Below are positions 25,583 to 33,627 of a stretch of 64,000 bases of DNA, one piece after another (positions within the stretch are counted from its first letter, which is position 1; each line of letters opens with the position of its first letter). Position numbers and translations under genes: made by a program. Location of the stretch: assembly GCA_035308565.1 (NCBI GenBank), contig DATGGK010000184.1, forward strand, positions 1 through 64,000. Direction: 5' to 3'. This stretch comes from JANXLS01 sp035308565. Its GTDB lineage: Bacteria; Planctomycetota; SZUA-567; H5-PLA8. The notes under the pieces were generated by a model that searched no databases, was not told the DNA's origin, and saw only the letters and a program-made list of their open reading frames with translations.

Positions 25583-26582
25583 GGCCAATCCCCCGATGGT
25601 TGAAGGTTCGTAGTCGTAAATTTGAAAAAAAAGAGCGCCGGACCAAGCCGCCGCTCCACACGCCCCGGCCAAGGGGCAGACGAAACAGCAAACATGGCCG
25701 ACGCCCCTTGCGGGGCGTGGCTCAAGTCGCTGCATTCGTCTGTTCAAGAGCCTTTCAGCTCAGGTTGGCCGTTCGTGTAGAAGCAGTTTCTTGCGCTCAC
25801 GCGCAATTCAAATTTTTCTACGTCGCCGATTTTTCCCTTTGGCTGTGACAAAAAACGTTCACGAAAAAGCATTGTGCCATTCGAGAGTACACCAGATTGC
25901 CAGTTCTTCAATTCTGAAAACGGGTTTACGATTATCGCGAGTTCGCTCTGGCACCCCTCGCGGGGTGCGGGACGATTTCAATGCGTGATCCGGGGGTGTC
26001 GGGCCTTGCGGCCCTCAACCCCCGGCTGCTGTGGCTGTGAACCCTTCGGGTTCAAATTAAGCGCATATTCTTGAGCACAAAAAATCGGGGCGAACTCGCG
26101 TTCGCCCCGCTCCCAACCCAATCCGTTGTTCTCCGCGCCTCTGCATTGCTAACCATCCAAATCGTTGTCGCGCACAAAGATTTGCGAGCGCAAGCGAGCG
26201 CCGCTGTCAGCGCCAACGGCGCGAACTTTTAAAGCCCAGCGCGAAGCGTACTCGCGAAGCCCTGGGTATGCGGCCTGCGGAATTCCCAGAGCCCCAACGG
26301 GGCGAACTAATCGGTGGCACGCGCCCATTGAATTTAGTTCGCCCCTTTGGGGCTATGGAACGTTTCCGCTCGCGATCCCAGGCCTTCGCTTCGCTGCGGC
26401 CTGGGCTATAAAAGTTCGCCCCGTTGGGGCTAAAAGACAACTTCCCGCTAACGTTCCGGCATGCCCCATTTGATTCGCGAAGATTCGCGTGATTCGTTGT
26501 TCATTCATTTGCTTGCGGCCACTGGCCGCGCTATGGCTCTGCGTGAAAACAAATCACGGGGATCTGAGCGGTTACCTCGCGC
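25583..26582. repeat. 1-kb non-coding spacer made largely of dispersed repeats
   Basis: No credible gene. Contents: an ACGCCCC-TTG-CGGGGCGT hairpin at about 25701-25718; a composite element at 25943-26052 (GCACCCC/GGGGTGC palindrome, CCGGGGGTGTCGG, CAACCCCCGGCT, ACCCTTCGGGTT) that recurs at 50846-50950; three GTTCGCCCC/GGGGCGAAC units at 26285-26308, 26335-26355 and 26397-26432, recurring at 60956-61056; and a CGCGAAGATTCGCG unit near 26470-26502, recurring near 39896-39930. Confidence 0.65.
26086..26109 (-). terminator. Hairpin with T-run on the reverse strand, far from any gene end
   Basis: CGGGGCGAA (26086-26094) pairs with TTCGCCCCG (26101-26109). On the reverse strand it is followed by ATTTTTTG. 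The nearest upstream reverse-strand stop is almost 480 bases away (26583). Confidence 0.5.
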
Positions 26583-28085
26583 CTACTTCGCATTCCCAAC
26601 GATAAACTCCAGCACCGCATTCAAATCCTTCGGCGCGCTTGGAAAATGGCCCGCGCCGGCTTTCACCATCACCGTCATTTTCCCGCCGAGTTCCTTGTAC
26701 TTTTTCTCGGCGTTGAGCGTGAATTCGTTGAAAAATGGGTCGAGGCTGCCGCAGTCGTGCAAGATTGGAACTCCGGCTTTGGCCAGCGGCGCGAAATCGA
26801 ATGGATTATTTTTCAGCAGAGTGGATTTCAAGATGGGATTTTCGGCGAAGATGCAGGAGACCTTGTCCGGATTTTCGAGCGCCCAACCGTAGGCTTCGCC
26901 CGCCGCGCCGCCGGTGCCGGCCATCACCGGCTTCTTGGAGAAGCCGTGATCGGTCAGATGCTTGTAGACGGCGTTCCAATGCTCGAGCGAGAGGTTGTTT
27001 GTGTCGTACGAGACCGGACCGGTGACGATGTGGAAACCTTTTGCCAGCAGCGCGAAATCGACGACGGAATCGCGCGCGACGAAATCGGCGCGGTAGACCC
27101 ACGGAACTCCCGCGGCCGCCGTTTTCGGCGCAAGGATGCGGATGGTGCCCTTCACGCCGGGCAGATCGAATTCGTAGCGTGTGTAGCAATCCACAAAAAG
27201 CGGCCCGCGGCAAATGATCCACGCGCCATCCTTTTCACGGTAGTCGCGGTAGAAACTTTCGCTGCTGTAGTACGGCGACTTGGTGAATCTGTCGCCGGTG
27301 AAATCGGGATGCGCGATGGTGTCTTTGTTGGCTGCTTCCTGAAAACTGTGCTCGATAAAATCGGCGATGGGCGTGGGGTCGCGCAGACTGTGCGGATGGT
27401 GCCCGAAGCCATCTTTGATCATCGTGGATATGCGTCCGTTGAATTGCTGGTAGATGGCTTCGATCGGCAGCGAGAACTTGCCCAAGATCGGATCGATGCT
27501 TCCGCACACATGCAGGATCGGCACGTCATTCTTCGCCAGATCGCCCAGTTTCATCATCATCTCGCGATTGCCGCCGGAATTGTCCGCGTAGATGCAGGTG
27601 ACTTTGTCCGGATTTTGCGTGGCCCACGTGTACGAGAATTCGCCGCCGCGGCTCATGCCGATGAACGCGGGCTTTTTCGACAGGCCGTGCTTTTCCGTGA
27701 GGTACGCATACCACGCGTCCCAATGTTTGTCGGGACGGTTGTTGGCGTCGGCGCCGATGTAACAGATGTGAAAACCGCGGCGGAGGAGTTCGACTTCAGT
27801 CTGCGGTTCGTGATCCCAATAGCAGCCGCGCCACGACCACGGATTTCCGGGCGCGGGCGTTTTCGGAACGACGACGATGCAGCGCCGCTGGCCTTTCGCG
27901 GGCGCCTTGGACGGCGTAATTTCAAACGACGCGTCATCCATCGCGAAATCGTAACGGTCGAAGCCGTGCCACGACGTTTTTTCGCCTTCGAACGCGACGT
28001 AATTTTCAGCGGATGTGATCTTCGAACAGAATAAGACCGCCGCAAAAAGAAAGACGGCGGCGCAATGGCGCTTCGCATTCAGCAC
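26583..28085 (-). CDS. Secreted protein with two tandem alpha/beta-hydrolase domains, second lacking the nucleophile
   Basis: 500 residues from a GTG at 28085, which has GGAG seven bases upstream and gives a good signal peptide (AAVFLFAAVLFCSKITSA). Two homologous alpha/beta-hydrolase domains follow. Domain 1 has the elbow GMSRGG (143-148), Asp in CGSIDPI and His in GFGHHPH, a full Ser-Asp-His triad. Domain 2 aligns along its length (NPDKVSCIF against NPDKVTCIY; CGSLDPFF; AGAGHFP), but its elbow is GTGGAA, with Gly at the Ser position. Domain 2 keeps Asp and His yet should be inactive. Substrate unknown; an esterase or glycan-deacylase role is plausible. It is monocistronic. Confidence 0.72.
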   Translation of the reverse strand: MLNAKRHCAAVFLFAAVLFCSKITSAENYVAFEGEKTSWHGFDRYDFAMDDASFEITPSKAPAKGQRRCIVVVPKTPAPGNPWSWRGCYWDHEPQTEVELLRRGFHICYIGADANNRPDKHWDAWYAYLTEKHGLSKKPAFIGMSRGGEFSYTWATQNPDKVTCIYADNSGGNREMMMKLGDLAKNDVPILHVCGSIDPILGKFSLPIEAIYQQFNGRISTMIKDGFGHHPHSLRDPTPIADFIEHSFQEAANKDTIAHPDFTGDRFTKSPYYSSESFYRDYREKDGAWIICRGPLFVDCYTRYEFDLPGVKGTIRILAPKTAAAGVPWVYRADFVARDSVVDFALLAKGFHIVTGPVSYDTNNLSLEHWNAVYKHLTDHGFSKKPVMAGTGGAAGEAYGWALENPDKVSCIFAENPILKSTLLKNNPFDFAPLAKAGVPILHDCGSLDPFFNEFTLNAEKKYKELGGKMTVMVKAGAGHFPSAPKDLNAVLEFIVGNAK

Positions 28086-28184
28086 GGTAAATCTCCAGGG
28101 CTTGGAATTATTGTCGCAAATGCTTGCGCAAATGATGCACACAATCCACGATTTCGTCCAGCCCTGATAAGCCAAAGCGCTTGA

Positions 28185-28216
28185 TCTCTGACTCCTATCT
28201 CCTATCTCCCGTCTCC
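28185..28216. repeat. Heptad repeat (CTCCTAT/CTCCTGA type)
   Basis: Units TGACTCC, TATCTCC, TATCTCC, CGTCTCC between divergent genes. Same family as inside the helicase (14841) and at 59728. Confidence 0.65.
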
Positions 28217-28255
28217 ATGCTTGCGTCTCCGCCCCATCTTATATAATCCCCCCAC

Positions 28256-29830
28256 ATGTCCGATCCACTTCCCTTTCCGCCGCAGCCGGACCCGCGGCTG
28301 CCCCAGCACGCTCCGGCCGCGCCGCACGCGGGCGTGGTGCTTCAACCGCAGCCCGTACGCACGATCCAGCATTCGCCCGGCTTTCGCAATCTAGTTCACG
28401 TCGGAATTTTCTTCGCGGTCGGGCTGCCGCTGATTCTGCTGGCGCGGCTGCTGTTGGCGGCGCATTGGATTTCGCGCGAAGAGACGTTCGGTTATTCGGT
28501 CGCGGCGCTGATGTTTTTCGGCACGATTATCAACGCGTTCGTTCTGCGCCGCGTGCCGCTCTTCGGGAAACTCATCGCGCGGCCCGACGAAGGCCATTAC
28601 AACGGCCTGTGGACCTACCCCTGTTCGCTGGCGGTATGCTTTCTGATTTTTCCGCTGTACGCGGCCTTCGGCGCGTGGGCGGTGCTGGCCTGCGGCGATG
28701 GCGCGGCGAGTTTCGGCGGGCGGCTGGTGCCGGGGCACAAGCTCCCGTGGAACGCGCAGAAAACCTACGCGGGTCTGATCGTGTTTGTCTGCTGCGCGGT
28801 ATTTGGCGCGTACATTTCACTGTACTTGATGCCGGCGATGGAACTCAAAGACGGCGCGTTCGTTCCGAACGAGATTTGGACGCCCTCCTTTATCTGGACG
28901 CTCGCCGTGCTGGCGTCGATCGCCGGCGCAATCGTCGAAAGTCTCGATTCGAAAATCGACGACAATGTTCGCGTGCCGTTCGCGTCAGCGCTGATGCTGG
29001 TCTTCACCGTCTATTTCCTGACCTACTCGACCGCCGGCCTTCCCGAAGCCACCCACGTCACTCCCGACAAACTCGTGTACGCGCTGGCCGCCAACGCGAT
29101 TCTCGGCGCGCTCGTGCTGATCTTCCGCTTTGCCGATCTACCCGCCACGCTGCTGGGCGTGGGCTTCGGCATCGTGATTTATTTTTACGCGGGCTGGCAG
29201 GGCTATGTGCTCTTCGTCTTGTTCGTCGGCATCGGCAGCGAACTGAGCAAACTCGGCCTGGAGAAAAAGAAACTGCTGCACGCCGCGGAACCCAACGAAG
29301 GGCGCCGCGGGCTGAAGAACGTGTTGGCGAACCTGCTCGTGGCGGCGCTCTGCTGCGGATTTTATCCGCCGCTGCACGGCCGCCCAACGCTGCTCTTCGC
29401 CTTCGCCGGCGCCATCGCTGCCGCGATGGCCGACACGGCCAGTTCCGAAATCGGATTGCTCTCGCCCAAACAACCCTGGCTGATCACCACTTTCAAATCC
29501 GTGCCGCACGGCACCAACGGCGCGATTTCGCTGATGGGAACGCTTGCCGCAATTCTGGGCAGCGCGCTGATCGCCGTGACCGCATGGCTCACCGGCTTCA
29601 TGCAAATCGCCGCGGGCGAACACGCGCTCTCGCGGCTGGCGCTCGCGGGATTAGTGACGGCGATTTTTCTTGCGGGAATGTTGGGCACCGCAATCGACAG
29701 CCTCTTGGGCGCGACGGTCGAAGGCAAAATCAAAGTCATCGGCAAAAGCGCCGTGAATTTTGTCTGCACGCTGACCGGTGCGCTGACGGCGGGCGTGGCG
29801 GCGGAGATTTGGTTGTTCTTTAACAGATAA
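28256..29830 (+). CDS. Integral membrane fusion: CTP-dependent polyprenol/phytol kinase-like domain plus DUF92 (VTE6-like) domain
   Basis: 524 residues with about 13 hydrophobic segments after a Pro-rich cytosolic tail. The N-terminal half carries CGDGAASFGGRLVPGHKLPWNAQKTYAG, which matches the CTP-dependent dolichol/phytol kinase signature (GDG-x-A-x-x-x-G, N-x-K-x-x-x-G). The C-terminal half is a DUF92 domain: ADTASSEIGLLSP, TFKSVPHGTNGAISLMGTLAAILGS and GTAIDSLLGATVEG. In plants and cyanobacteria the two activities (VTE5 phytol kinase, VTE6 phytyl-phosphate kinase) are separate proteins acting in series, so this protein could convert an isoprenoid alcohol to its diphosphate in one chain. 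The substrate is inferred. The next feature is a good terminator. Confidence 0.7.
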   Translation: MSDPLPFPPQPDPRLPQHAPAAPHAGVVLQPQPVRTIQHSPGFRNLVHVGIFFAVGLPLILLARLLLAAHWISREETFGYSVAALMFFGTIINAFVLRRVPLFGKLIARPDEGHYNGLWTYPCSLAVCFLIFPLYAAFGAWAVLACGDGAASFGGRLVPGHKLPWNAQKTYAGLIVFVCCAVFGAYISLYLMPAMELKDGAFVPNEIWTPSFIWTLAVLASIAGAIVESLDSKIDDNVRVPFASALMLVFTVYFLTYSTAGLPEATHVTPDKLVYALAANAILGALVLIFRFADLPATLLGVGFGIVIYFYAGWQGYVLFVLFVGIGSELSKLGLEKKKLLHAAEPNEGRRGLKNVLANLLVAALCCGFYPPLHGRPTLLFAFAGAIAAAMADTASSEIGLLSPKQPWLITTFKSVPHGTNGAISLMGTLAAILGSALIAVTAWLTGFMQIAAGEHALSRLALAGLVTAIFLAGMLGTAIDSLLGATVEGKIKVIGKSAVNFVCTLTGALTAGVAAEIWLFFNR

Positions 29831-29832
29831 AA

Positions 29833-29858
29833 AAACGCCGGGATTTCTCCCGGCGTTT
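29833..29858. terminator. Terminator after the kinase/DUF92 fusion gene
   Basis: AAACGCCGGGA (29833-29843) pairs with TCCCGGCGTTT (29848-29858). A-run before and T-run after, so it can serve both convergent genes. Confidence 0.8.
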
Positions 29859-29919
29859 CTCGCTCCGATGCCCGCACCTTGTTTCCTTCGTTTCAAGACA
29901 ATTCGCAAACGTTGCGAAC

Positions 29920-30294
29920 TTACTTCGCCACTTCGATCTTTTCCGCCTTGATTTCAGGCTTCGCCGCCACAGCCGGCACCGGCGGCGCAACCGTTTCGCC
30001 GCGGTACGCCGGAGCCAATTTCGTGATGCCCGCGCCGCGCTTTGTGGCCGTATCCGGCACACTCTCCAGCGCATATCCGCTGGTTGGAACGGCGACGTAT
30101 TTGACCGTCCGAGCCTGCACTGACGGTTTTGCCCCGGTATCGACTGTGGCCGTGGCTGCTACCGTTGCACCCGGCGCAACAATTACCTGAGTAGCGCGCG
30201 AATGAACAGCCGGCTTAAGGCTTGAATCCTCGGCAGACGCCTGCACCATCACGAGGCCCAGAATCGCGAACAGAAAATGAATCTTGGTAAACAT
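29920..30294 (-). CDS. Small secreted Ala/Val-rich protein
   Basis: 124 residues, family unknown. A signal peptide (FLFAILGLVMVQASA) is followed by an Ala/Val/Thr/Pro-rich chain with no cysteine (QVIVAPGATVAATATVDTG) and a Lys/Glu tail. It looks like an extended exported protein. AAGGAG seven bases before the ATG at 30294 supports expression. Its composition resembles the Val/Pro-rich protein at 4939-5343, but no shared motif was seen. Confidence 0.55.
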   Translation of the reverse strand: MFTKIHFLFAILGLVMVQASAEDSSLKPAVHSRATQVIVAPGATVAATATVDTGAKPSVQARTVKYVAVPTSGYALESVPDTATKRGAGITKLAPAYRGETVAPPVPAVAAKPEIKAEKIEVAK

Positions 30295-30456
30295 GGTTTT
30301 GCTCCTTGGTTTTGTTCCCGGAGAGCGTCAACGCTGTCACGGGATCTTGCGAACCGTTTCAATTCCGCAAATCGAAATGATTGGCGGCAAATTGGACATT
30401 ATTGATGGTTGCACGAGCAGTTCGAATCGCAGAGACGCGATCGCAAGGAGCGGCGA

Positions 30457-30843
30457 TTACAGATTGAGGCGGGATTGTTGCACGAGGATGTCAGGCGGCG
30501 GCGCTGGATCGATCGGCCGCGCGTCTACGAAGAAGATGCCCAAATCGATTGGATTGGCGTGGCTGGCCGGGACAACCACCGCGCTCATTTCAATGGGCTT
30601 GACGCGCAGCGATTCGTCCGCCATGAGATTGCGCGTCGAAGGAATCTGAACGATCAACGGTTTGCAGCATTCAGGCCGCTCGGAAAATTGAGGCGTCGAG
30701 CCGCGCGAAACAACCTGGCACGCCATGCATCCGCCGGGTTCCAAACAGCACGCGGAGAATTTGACGATGCGCTGCGGAAGCAGCGGTATCGACGCGACGG
30801 CGCACGCGGCGATGCTCAGGAAAATCAAGCGTGCGAACTTCAT
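30457..30843 (-). CDS. Small secreted cysteine-containing protein of unknown family
   Basis: 128 residues from the ATG at 30843 (GGAGG eight bases upstream). A signal peptide (LIFLSIAACAVASIPLLP) is followed by clustered cysteines: SACCLEPGGCMACQ and later PECCKPL. Six cysteines within about 35 residues could form disulfides or bind metal. The C-terminal half is a plain beta-rich stretch with a Pro-rich end (RPIDPAPPPDI). No similarity to a named family is recognised. Confidence 0.5.
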   Translation of the reverse strand: MKFARLIFLSIAACAVASIPLLPQRIVKFSACCLEPGGCMACQVVSRGSTPQFSERPECCKPLIVQIPSTRNLMADESLRVKPIEMSAVVVPASHANPIDLGIFFVDARPIDPAPPPDILVQQSRLNL

Positions 30844-31055
30844 TGCGACAGCCTCCACACAGTTGTGCGCACGCCCCGTTCCAAATGTTCAAAAGTGTGC
30901 AACATTGCGCAAAGCCAAACACATGCGCGGCTTGCGCACCGAATTCGAATTCCGCAAATCTGAGATTTTTTTACGATTGAGAAGCGTGACCTCAGCGATG
31001 AGAAAATAAGTGCAATAAACCTGGAACCTGAAACCTGGAACGTCGAACCGCGCCG

Positions 31056-31946
31056 TTAATGGCTGTCGATAAAAATATGCGCGATCAGCCCAGCCACATC
31101 GAAGGCCGCGTCCAAGGCCGTGCTGGGGCGGCTGGTCATCAATGACGGTGACATCATGCCCGGCATCATTGCGCCCGGCACATTCAGCTTGCGCATGCGT
31201 TCGTTGTGCGCGGCCTCTTCCGCTTCGCGCGCGCGCGATTTTTCCAAGCCGCCGGATTCGATGAACTTCACGATCTGTCCGAGTTCCTGGTTGTCCAGCC
31301 AGACGCCGTGCGGTTTGCACGTATCGATAATCACGCCGGAGATGTTTGCGAAGTTGTGGCGGTTCATCAGGTTTTTGCAGACCGGACACGGCACGTATTT
31401 GACTTTGTCGCTCTCGGTCAATTCGAATTTGAGGCGTGCGCGATGGCTCGCCAAACCTTGCGTCGCAATCGCCTGCGCTTCGCGCTGCTTGCAGATCGCT
31501 TCGAACGCATCCACGCCCAGCCACGTCCCCGCGCAGGCGGGGCATTCGTAGAGCGTGATCGGATTGACGCTGCGGGGCGTGAGCAGACACGCGCAGCGCG
31601 GGCATTTCAAGGTTGATGGCGCGATATCAATCGGTTGCGGATTTATTTTGAGGCCGCATTCGACGCAGAAATTGGCGTCGTTGGGCAGGCGGCAATAACA
31701 GGCGGGGCACATCAGGCCCCAGCCCTTGTCGGCGGCGGAAAAGCGCGAGCCGCAAAACGCGCAAACCTCGCCGCTCGAATCGCGCGACGCCCCGCAACTC
31801 GCACAGCGGACCACGCGCGCATCCTGAACGCGCGGCTGAGCGACAAGCACCAACGCGCCGCAGCGGCAGTGAATGCTCTCGCCGGGATTCTTTCCAGTGA
31901 CGTCGTACTGCGCGAGGCAATGGCTGCATTGAGCGAGGATGCGCAT
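31056..31946 (-). CDS. Zinc-ribbon protein with TFIIB-type zinc finger domains
   Basis: 296 residues. Successive zinc ribbons: CSHC with CRC; CASC with CAFC; CPAC with CVEC; then two zf-TFIIB-like modules, CPRC/CPACAGTWLGVDAFEAIC and CPVCKNLMNRHNF/CKPHGVWLDNQELGQIVKFI. The W-L/D-x-x-E-L signature is typical of the bacterial zf-TFIIB (pfam13453) family, whose function is unknown. A charged coiled coil and a Met/Pro-rich stretch precede the C-terminal helix. The ATG at 31946 has GGAG five bases upstream. It stands directly downstream of ispG on the same strand, about 80 bases apart. Confidence 0.7.
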   Translation of the reverse strand: MRILAQCSHCLAQYDVTGKNPGESIHCRCGALVLVAQPRVQDARVVRCASCGASRDSSGEVCAFCGSRFSAADKGWGLMCPACYCRLPNDANFCVECGLKINPQPIDIAPSTLKCPRCACLLTPRSVNPITLYECPACAGTWLGVDAFEAICKQREAQAIATQGLASHRARLKFELTESDKVKYVPCPVCKNLMNRHNFANISGVIIDTCKPHGVWLDNQELGQIVKFIESGGLEKSRAREAEEAAHNERMRKLNVPGAMMPGMMSPSLMTSRPSTALDAAFDVAGLIAHIFIDSH

Positions 31947-32029
31947 GGAAACTCCGGAAGGGAGGAGGGAGGGGGAAGGAGGGAGGAGATTGCGCATTCT
32001 CCTCCCTCCTCCCGCCTCCCTTCATCCGC

Positions 32030-33259
32030 TCACCGTTTCTTCGCGTACTTGTTCTCTACATAATCGTCCAGCAATTTGCGGAACTGCACGGCCAAATCGG
32101 CGGGCGTGCCGTGGAGCGTCGTGAAATTCTTCCCGTCGATGTACACAGGGCAATGCGGCTCTTCACCGGTGCCCGGCAGACTGATCCCGATGTTCGCCGC
32201 TTTCGATTCGCCCGGCCCGTTGACCACGCAGCCCATCACGGCCAGCGTCATCGTCTCGACGCCATCGTATTTTTTCTTCCACGACGGCATCTGGTCGCGC
32301 AGATAACCTTGAACCTGTTCGGCCAATTCCTGGAACGTGGTGCTGGTCGTGCGCCCGCAGCCGGGACACGCCGTCACCGACGGCGCGAACGAGCGCAGGC
32401 CCAGCGATTGGAGCAGTTCGCACGCGGCGTAGACTTCCTGGCGGCGGTCGCCGCCGGGCGTGGGCGTGAGCGAGACGCGGATTGTGTCGCCGATGCCTTC
32501 GGCGAGCAGAATGCCCATCGCCGCGGAGGACCAGACGTGGCCCTTCAACCCCATTCCCGCTTCGGTCAATCCGAGATGCAGCGGCTGCGTCGTTTTTTTC
32601 GCAAGGTCGCGGTAGAGTTGGATCAAATGCACGGGTTTTGAAATCTTGCAGGAGATGATGATCTGGTCTTTGCGCAAGCCGCATTCAAGCGCCAATTCGG
32701 TGCTTTGCAGCGCGCTGATCACCATGCATTCGTTGATGATTTCGTCGGCGTCCTTGCCCAAATCCTTGTCGGTGTTCTCCTGCATTTTGTCCATGACCAG
32801 CTCTTGATTCAGCGAGCCGGCGTTGACGCCGATGCGGACGGGCTTGTTGTTGTCCCTGGCGATTTTGCAGATGGTCGAAAACTGAATGTCGCGAGCCTTG
32901 CCGCGGCCGACGTTGCCGGGATTGATGCGGTACTTCGCGAGTGCCACGGCGCAGTCGGGAAAATCGGTGAGCAGCTTGTGGCCGTTGTAATGAAAGTCGC
33001 CGATGATGGGCACGTCGATGCCCGCGTCGTTGACGCGCTGCTTGATTTCGGCGACTTTCTTCGCCGCTTCGGGCAAATTGACGGTGATGCGCACCAATTC
33101 CGACCCGGCGTTGGCCAGTTCGATGATCTGCTGCGCGGTGCCGGGCGCGTCGGCGGTGTCGGTGTTGGTCATGGACTGCACGACGACCGGCGCATCGCCG
33201 CCGACCTTGATGCGGCCGACGGGAACCTGGATTGTTTTATAGCGCGGAACTAAAACCAT
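32030..33259 (-). CDS. ispG: 4-hydroxy-3-methylbut-2-en-1-yl diphosphate synthase (flavodoxin)
   Basis: 409 residues, the normal size for the bacterial form. It catalyses the penultimate step of the MEP isoprenoid pathway with a [4Fe-4S] cluster. Seen: VQSMTNTDTAD near the N-terminus, GDFHYNGHKLL, YRINPGNVGRGKARD, GVNAGSLNQ, HLGLTEAGMG, and the cluster region FAPSVTACPGCGRTTS plus MGCVVNGPGESKAANIGIS, giving the three cluster cysteines. The ATG at 33259 is chosen over an upstream TTG. GAGG lies 11 bases upstream, which is slightly long. Confidence 0.96.
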   Translation of the reverse strand: MVLVPRYKTIQVPVGRIKVGGDAPVVVQSMTNTDTADAPGTAQQIIELANAGSELVRITVNLPEAAKKVAEIKQRVNDAGIDVPIIGDFHYNGHKLLTDFPDCAVALAKYRINPGNVGRGKARDIQFSTICKIARDNNKPVRIGVNAGSLNQELVMDKMQENTDKDLGKDADEIINECMVISALQSTELALECGLRKDQIIISCKISKPVHLIQLYRDLAKKTTQPLHLGLTEAGMGLKGHVWSSAAMGILLAEGIGDTIRVSLTPTPGGDRRQEVYAACELLQSLGLRSFAPSVTACPGCGRTTSTTFQELAEQVQGYLRDQMPSWKKKYDGVETMTLAVMGCVVNGPGESKAANIGISLPGTGEEPHCPVYIDGKNFTTLHGTPADLAVQFRKLLDDYVENKYAKKR

Positions 33260-33339
33260 GGGGCGAATGTCCTCAATTTTCGAATTCAACGATTGAAATT
33301 ATAGTCGATGGAGGGGGTGTTTGTCATTCAAAAAGGGCG

Positions 33340-33530
33340 CCGTTCCCGTCTCCTGGGTGCATCACCGGACTTGCGGTGACGTATTCCCTCTCCCCTTGGG
33401 GGAGGGGGCCGACGAGCGTACTCGCTCGCGGGGTGAGGGGTAAAGCGTGCGGATGGTGTTGAGTGCCGAATTCCCCTCACCCCGCGCATGAGTACATGCG
33501 TCGGCCCTCTCCCGGAGGGAGAGGGGAATG
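33340..33530. repeat. Inverted copies of the CCCTCTCCC...GGGAGAGGG spacer palindrome
   Basis: Two units with CCCTCTCC/GGGGGAGG and CCTCTCCC/GGGAGAGG cores, in opposite orientation around 33380-33440 and 33470-33525. Relatives occur at 55599-55650 and 62519-62573. Confidence 0.65.
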
Positions 33531-33562
33531 CACCACAAGTCCGATAATGCACCACAAAATAA

Positions 33563-33592
33563 CGCGGGCCTGGCTTCCCAGCCAGACCCGCG
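33563..33592 (-). terminator. Terminator of metK
   Basis: CGCGGG (33563-33568) pairs with CCCGCG (33587-33592), and CTGGCT (33570-33575) with AGCCAG (33580-33585), one mismatch between. On the reverse strand TTATTTTG follows. It lies about 35 bases past the metK stop. Confidence 0.7.
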
Positions 33593-33598
33593 CTTTAC

Positions 33599-33627
33599 TG
33601 ACCCCTGACCCCTGACTCCTGACCCCT
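33599..33627. repeat. Heptad repeat abutting the metK stop codon
   Basis: Four 7-bp units of the CCCCTGA/CTCCTGA type. On the reverse strand the array starts right after the TAG stop of metK. Confidence 0.65.

Noticed and set aside
26165..26473. 102-codon forward frame in the 26-kb spacer
   Set aside because: It consists entirely of dispersed GTTCGCCCC-type repeats and has no ribosome site.
30400..30470. GTTCGAATC near 30418 as the T-arm of a tRNA
   Set aside because: The flanking bases do not pair, and there is no acceptor stem, D-arm or anticodon arm.
33340..33530. Insertion sequence ends
   Set aside because: Inverted GGGAGAGG palindromes are present, but there is no transposase between or near them. 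They match the dispersed spacer palindromes elsewhere in the window.
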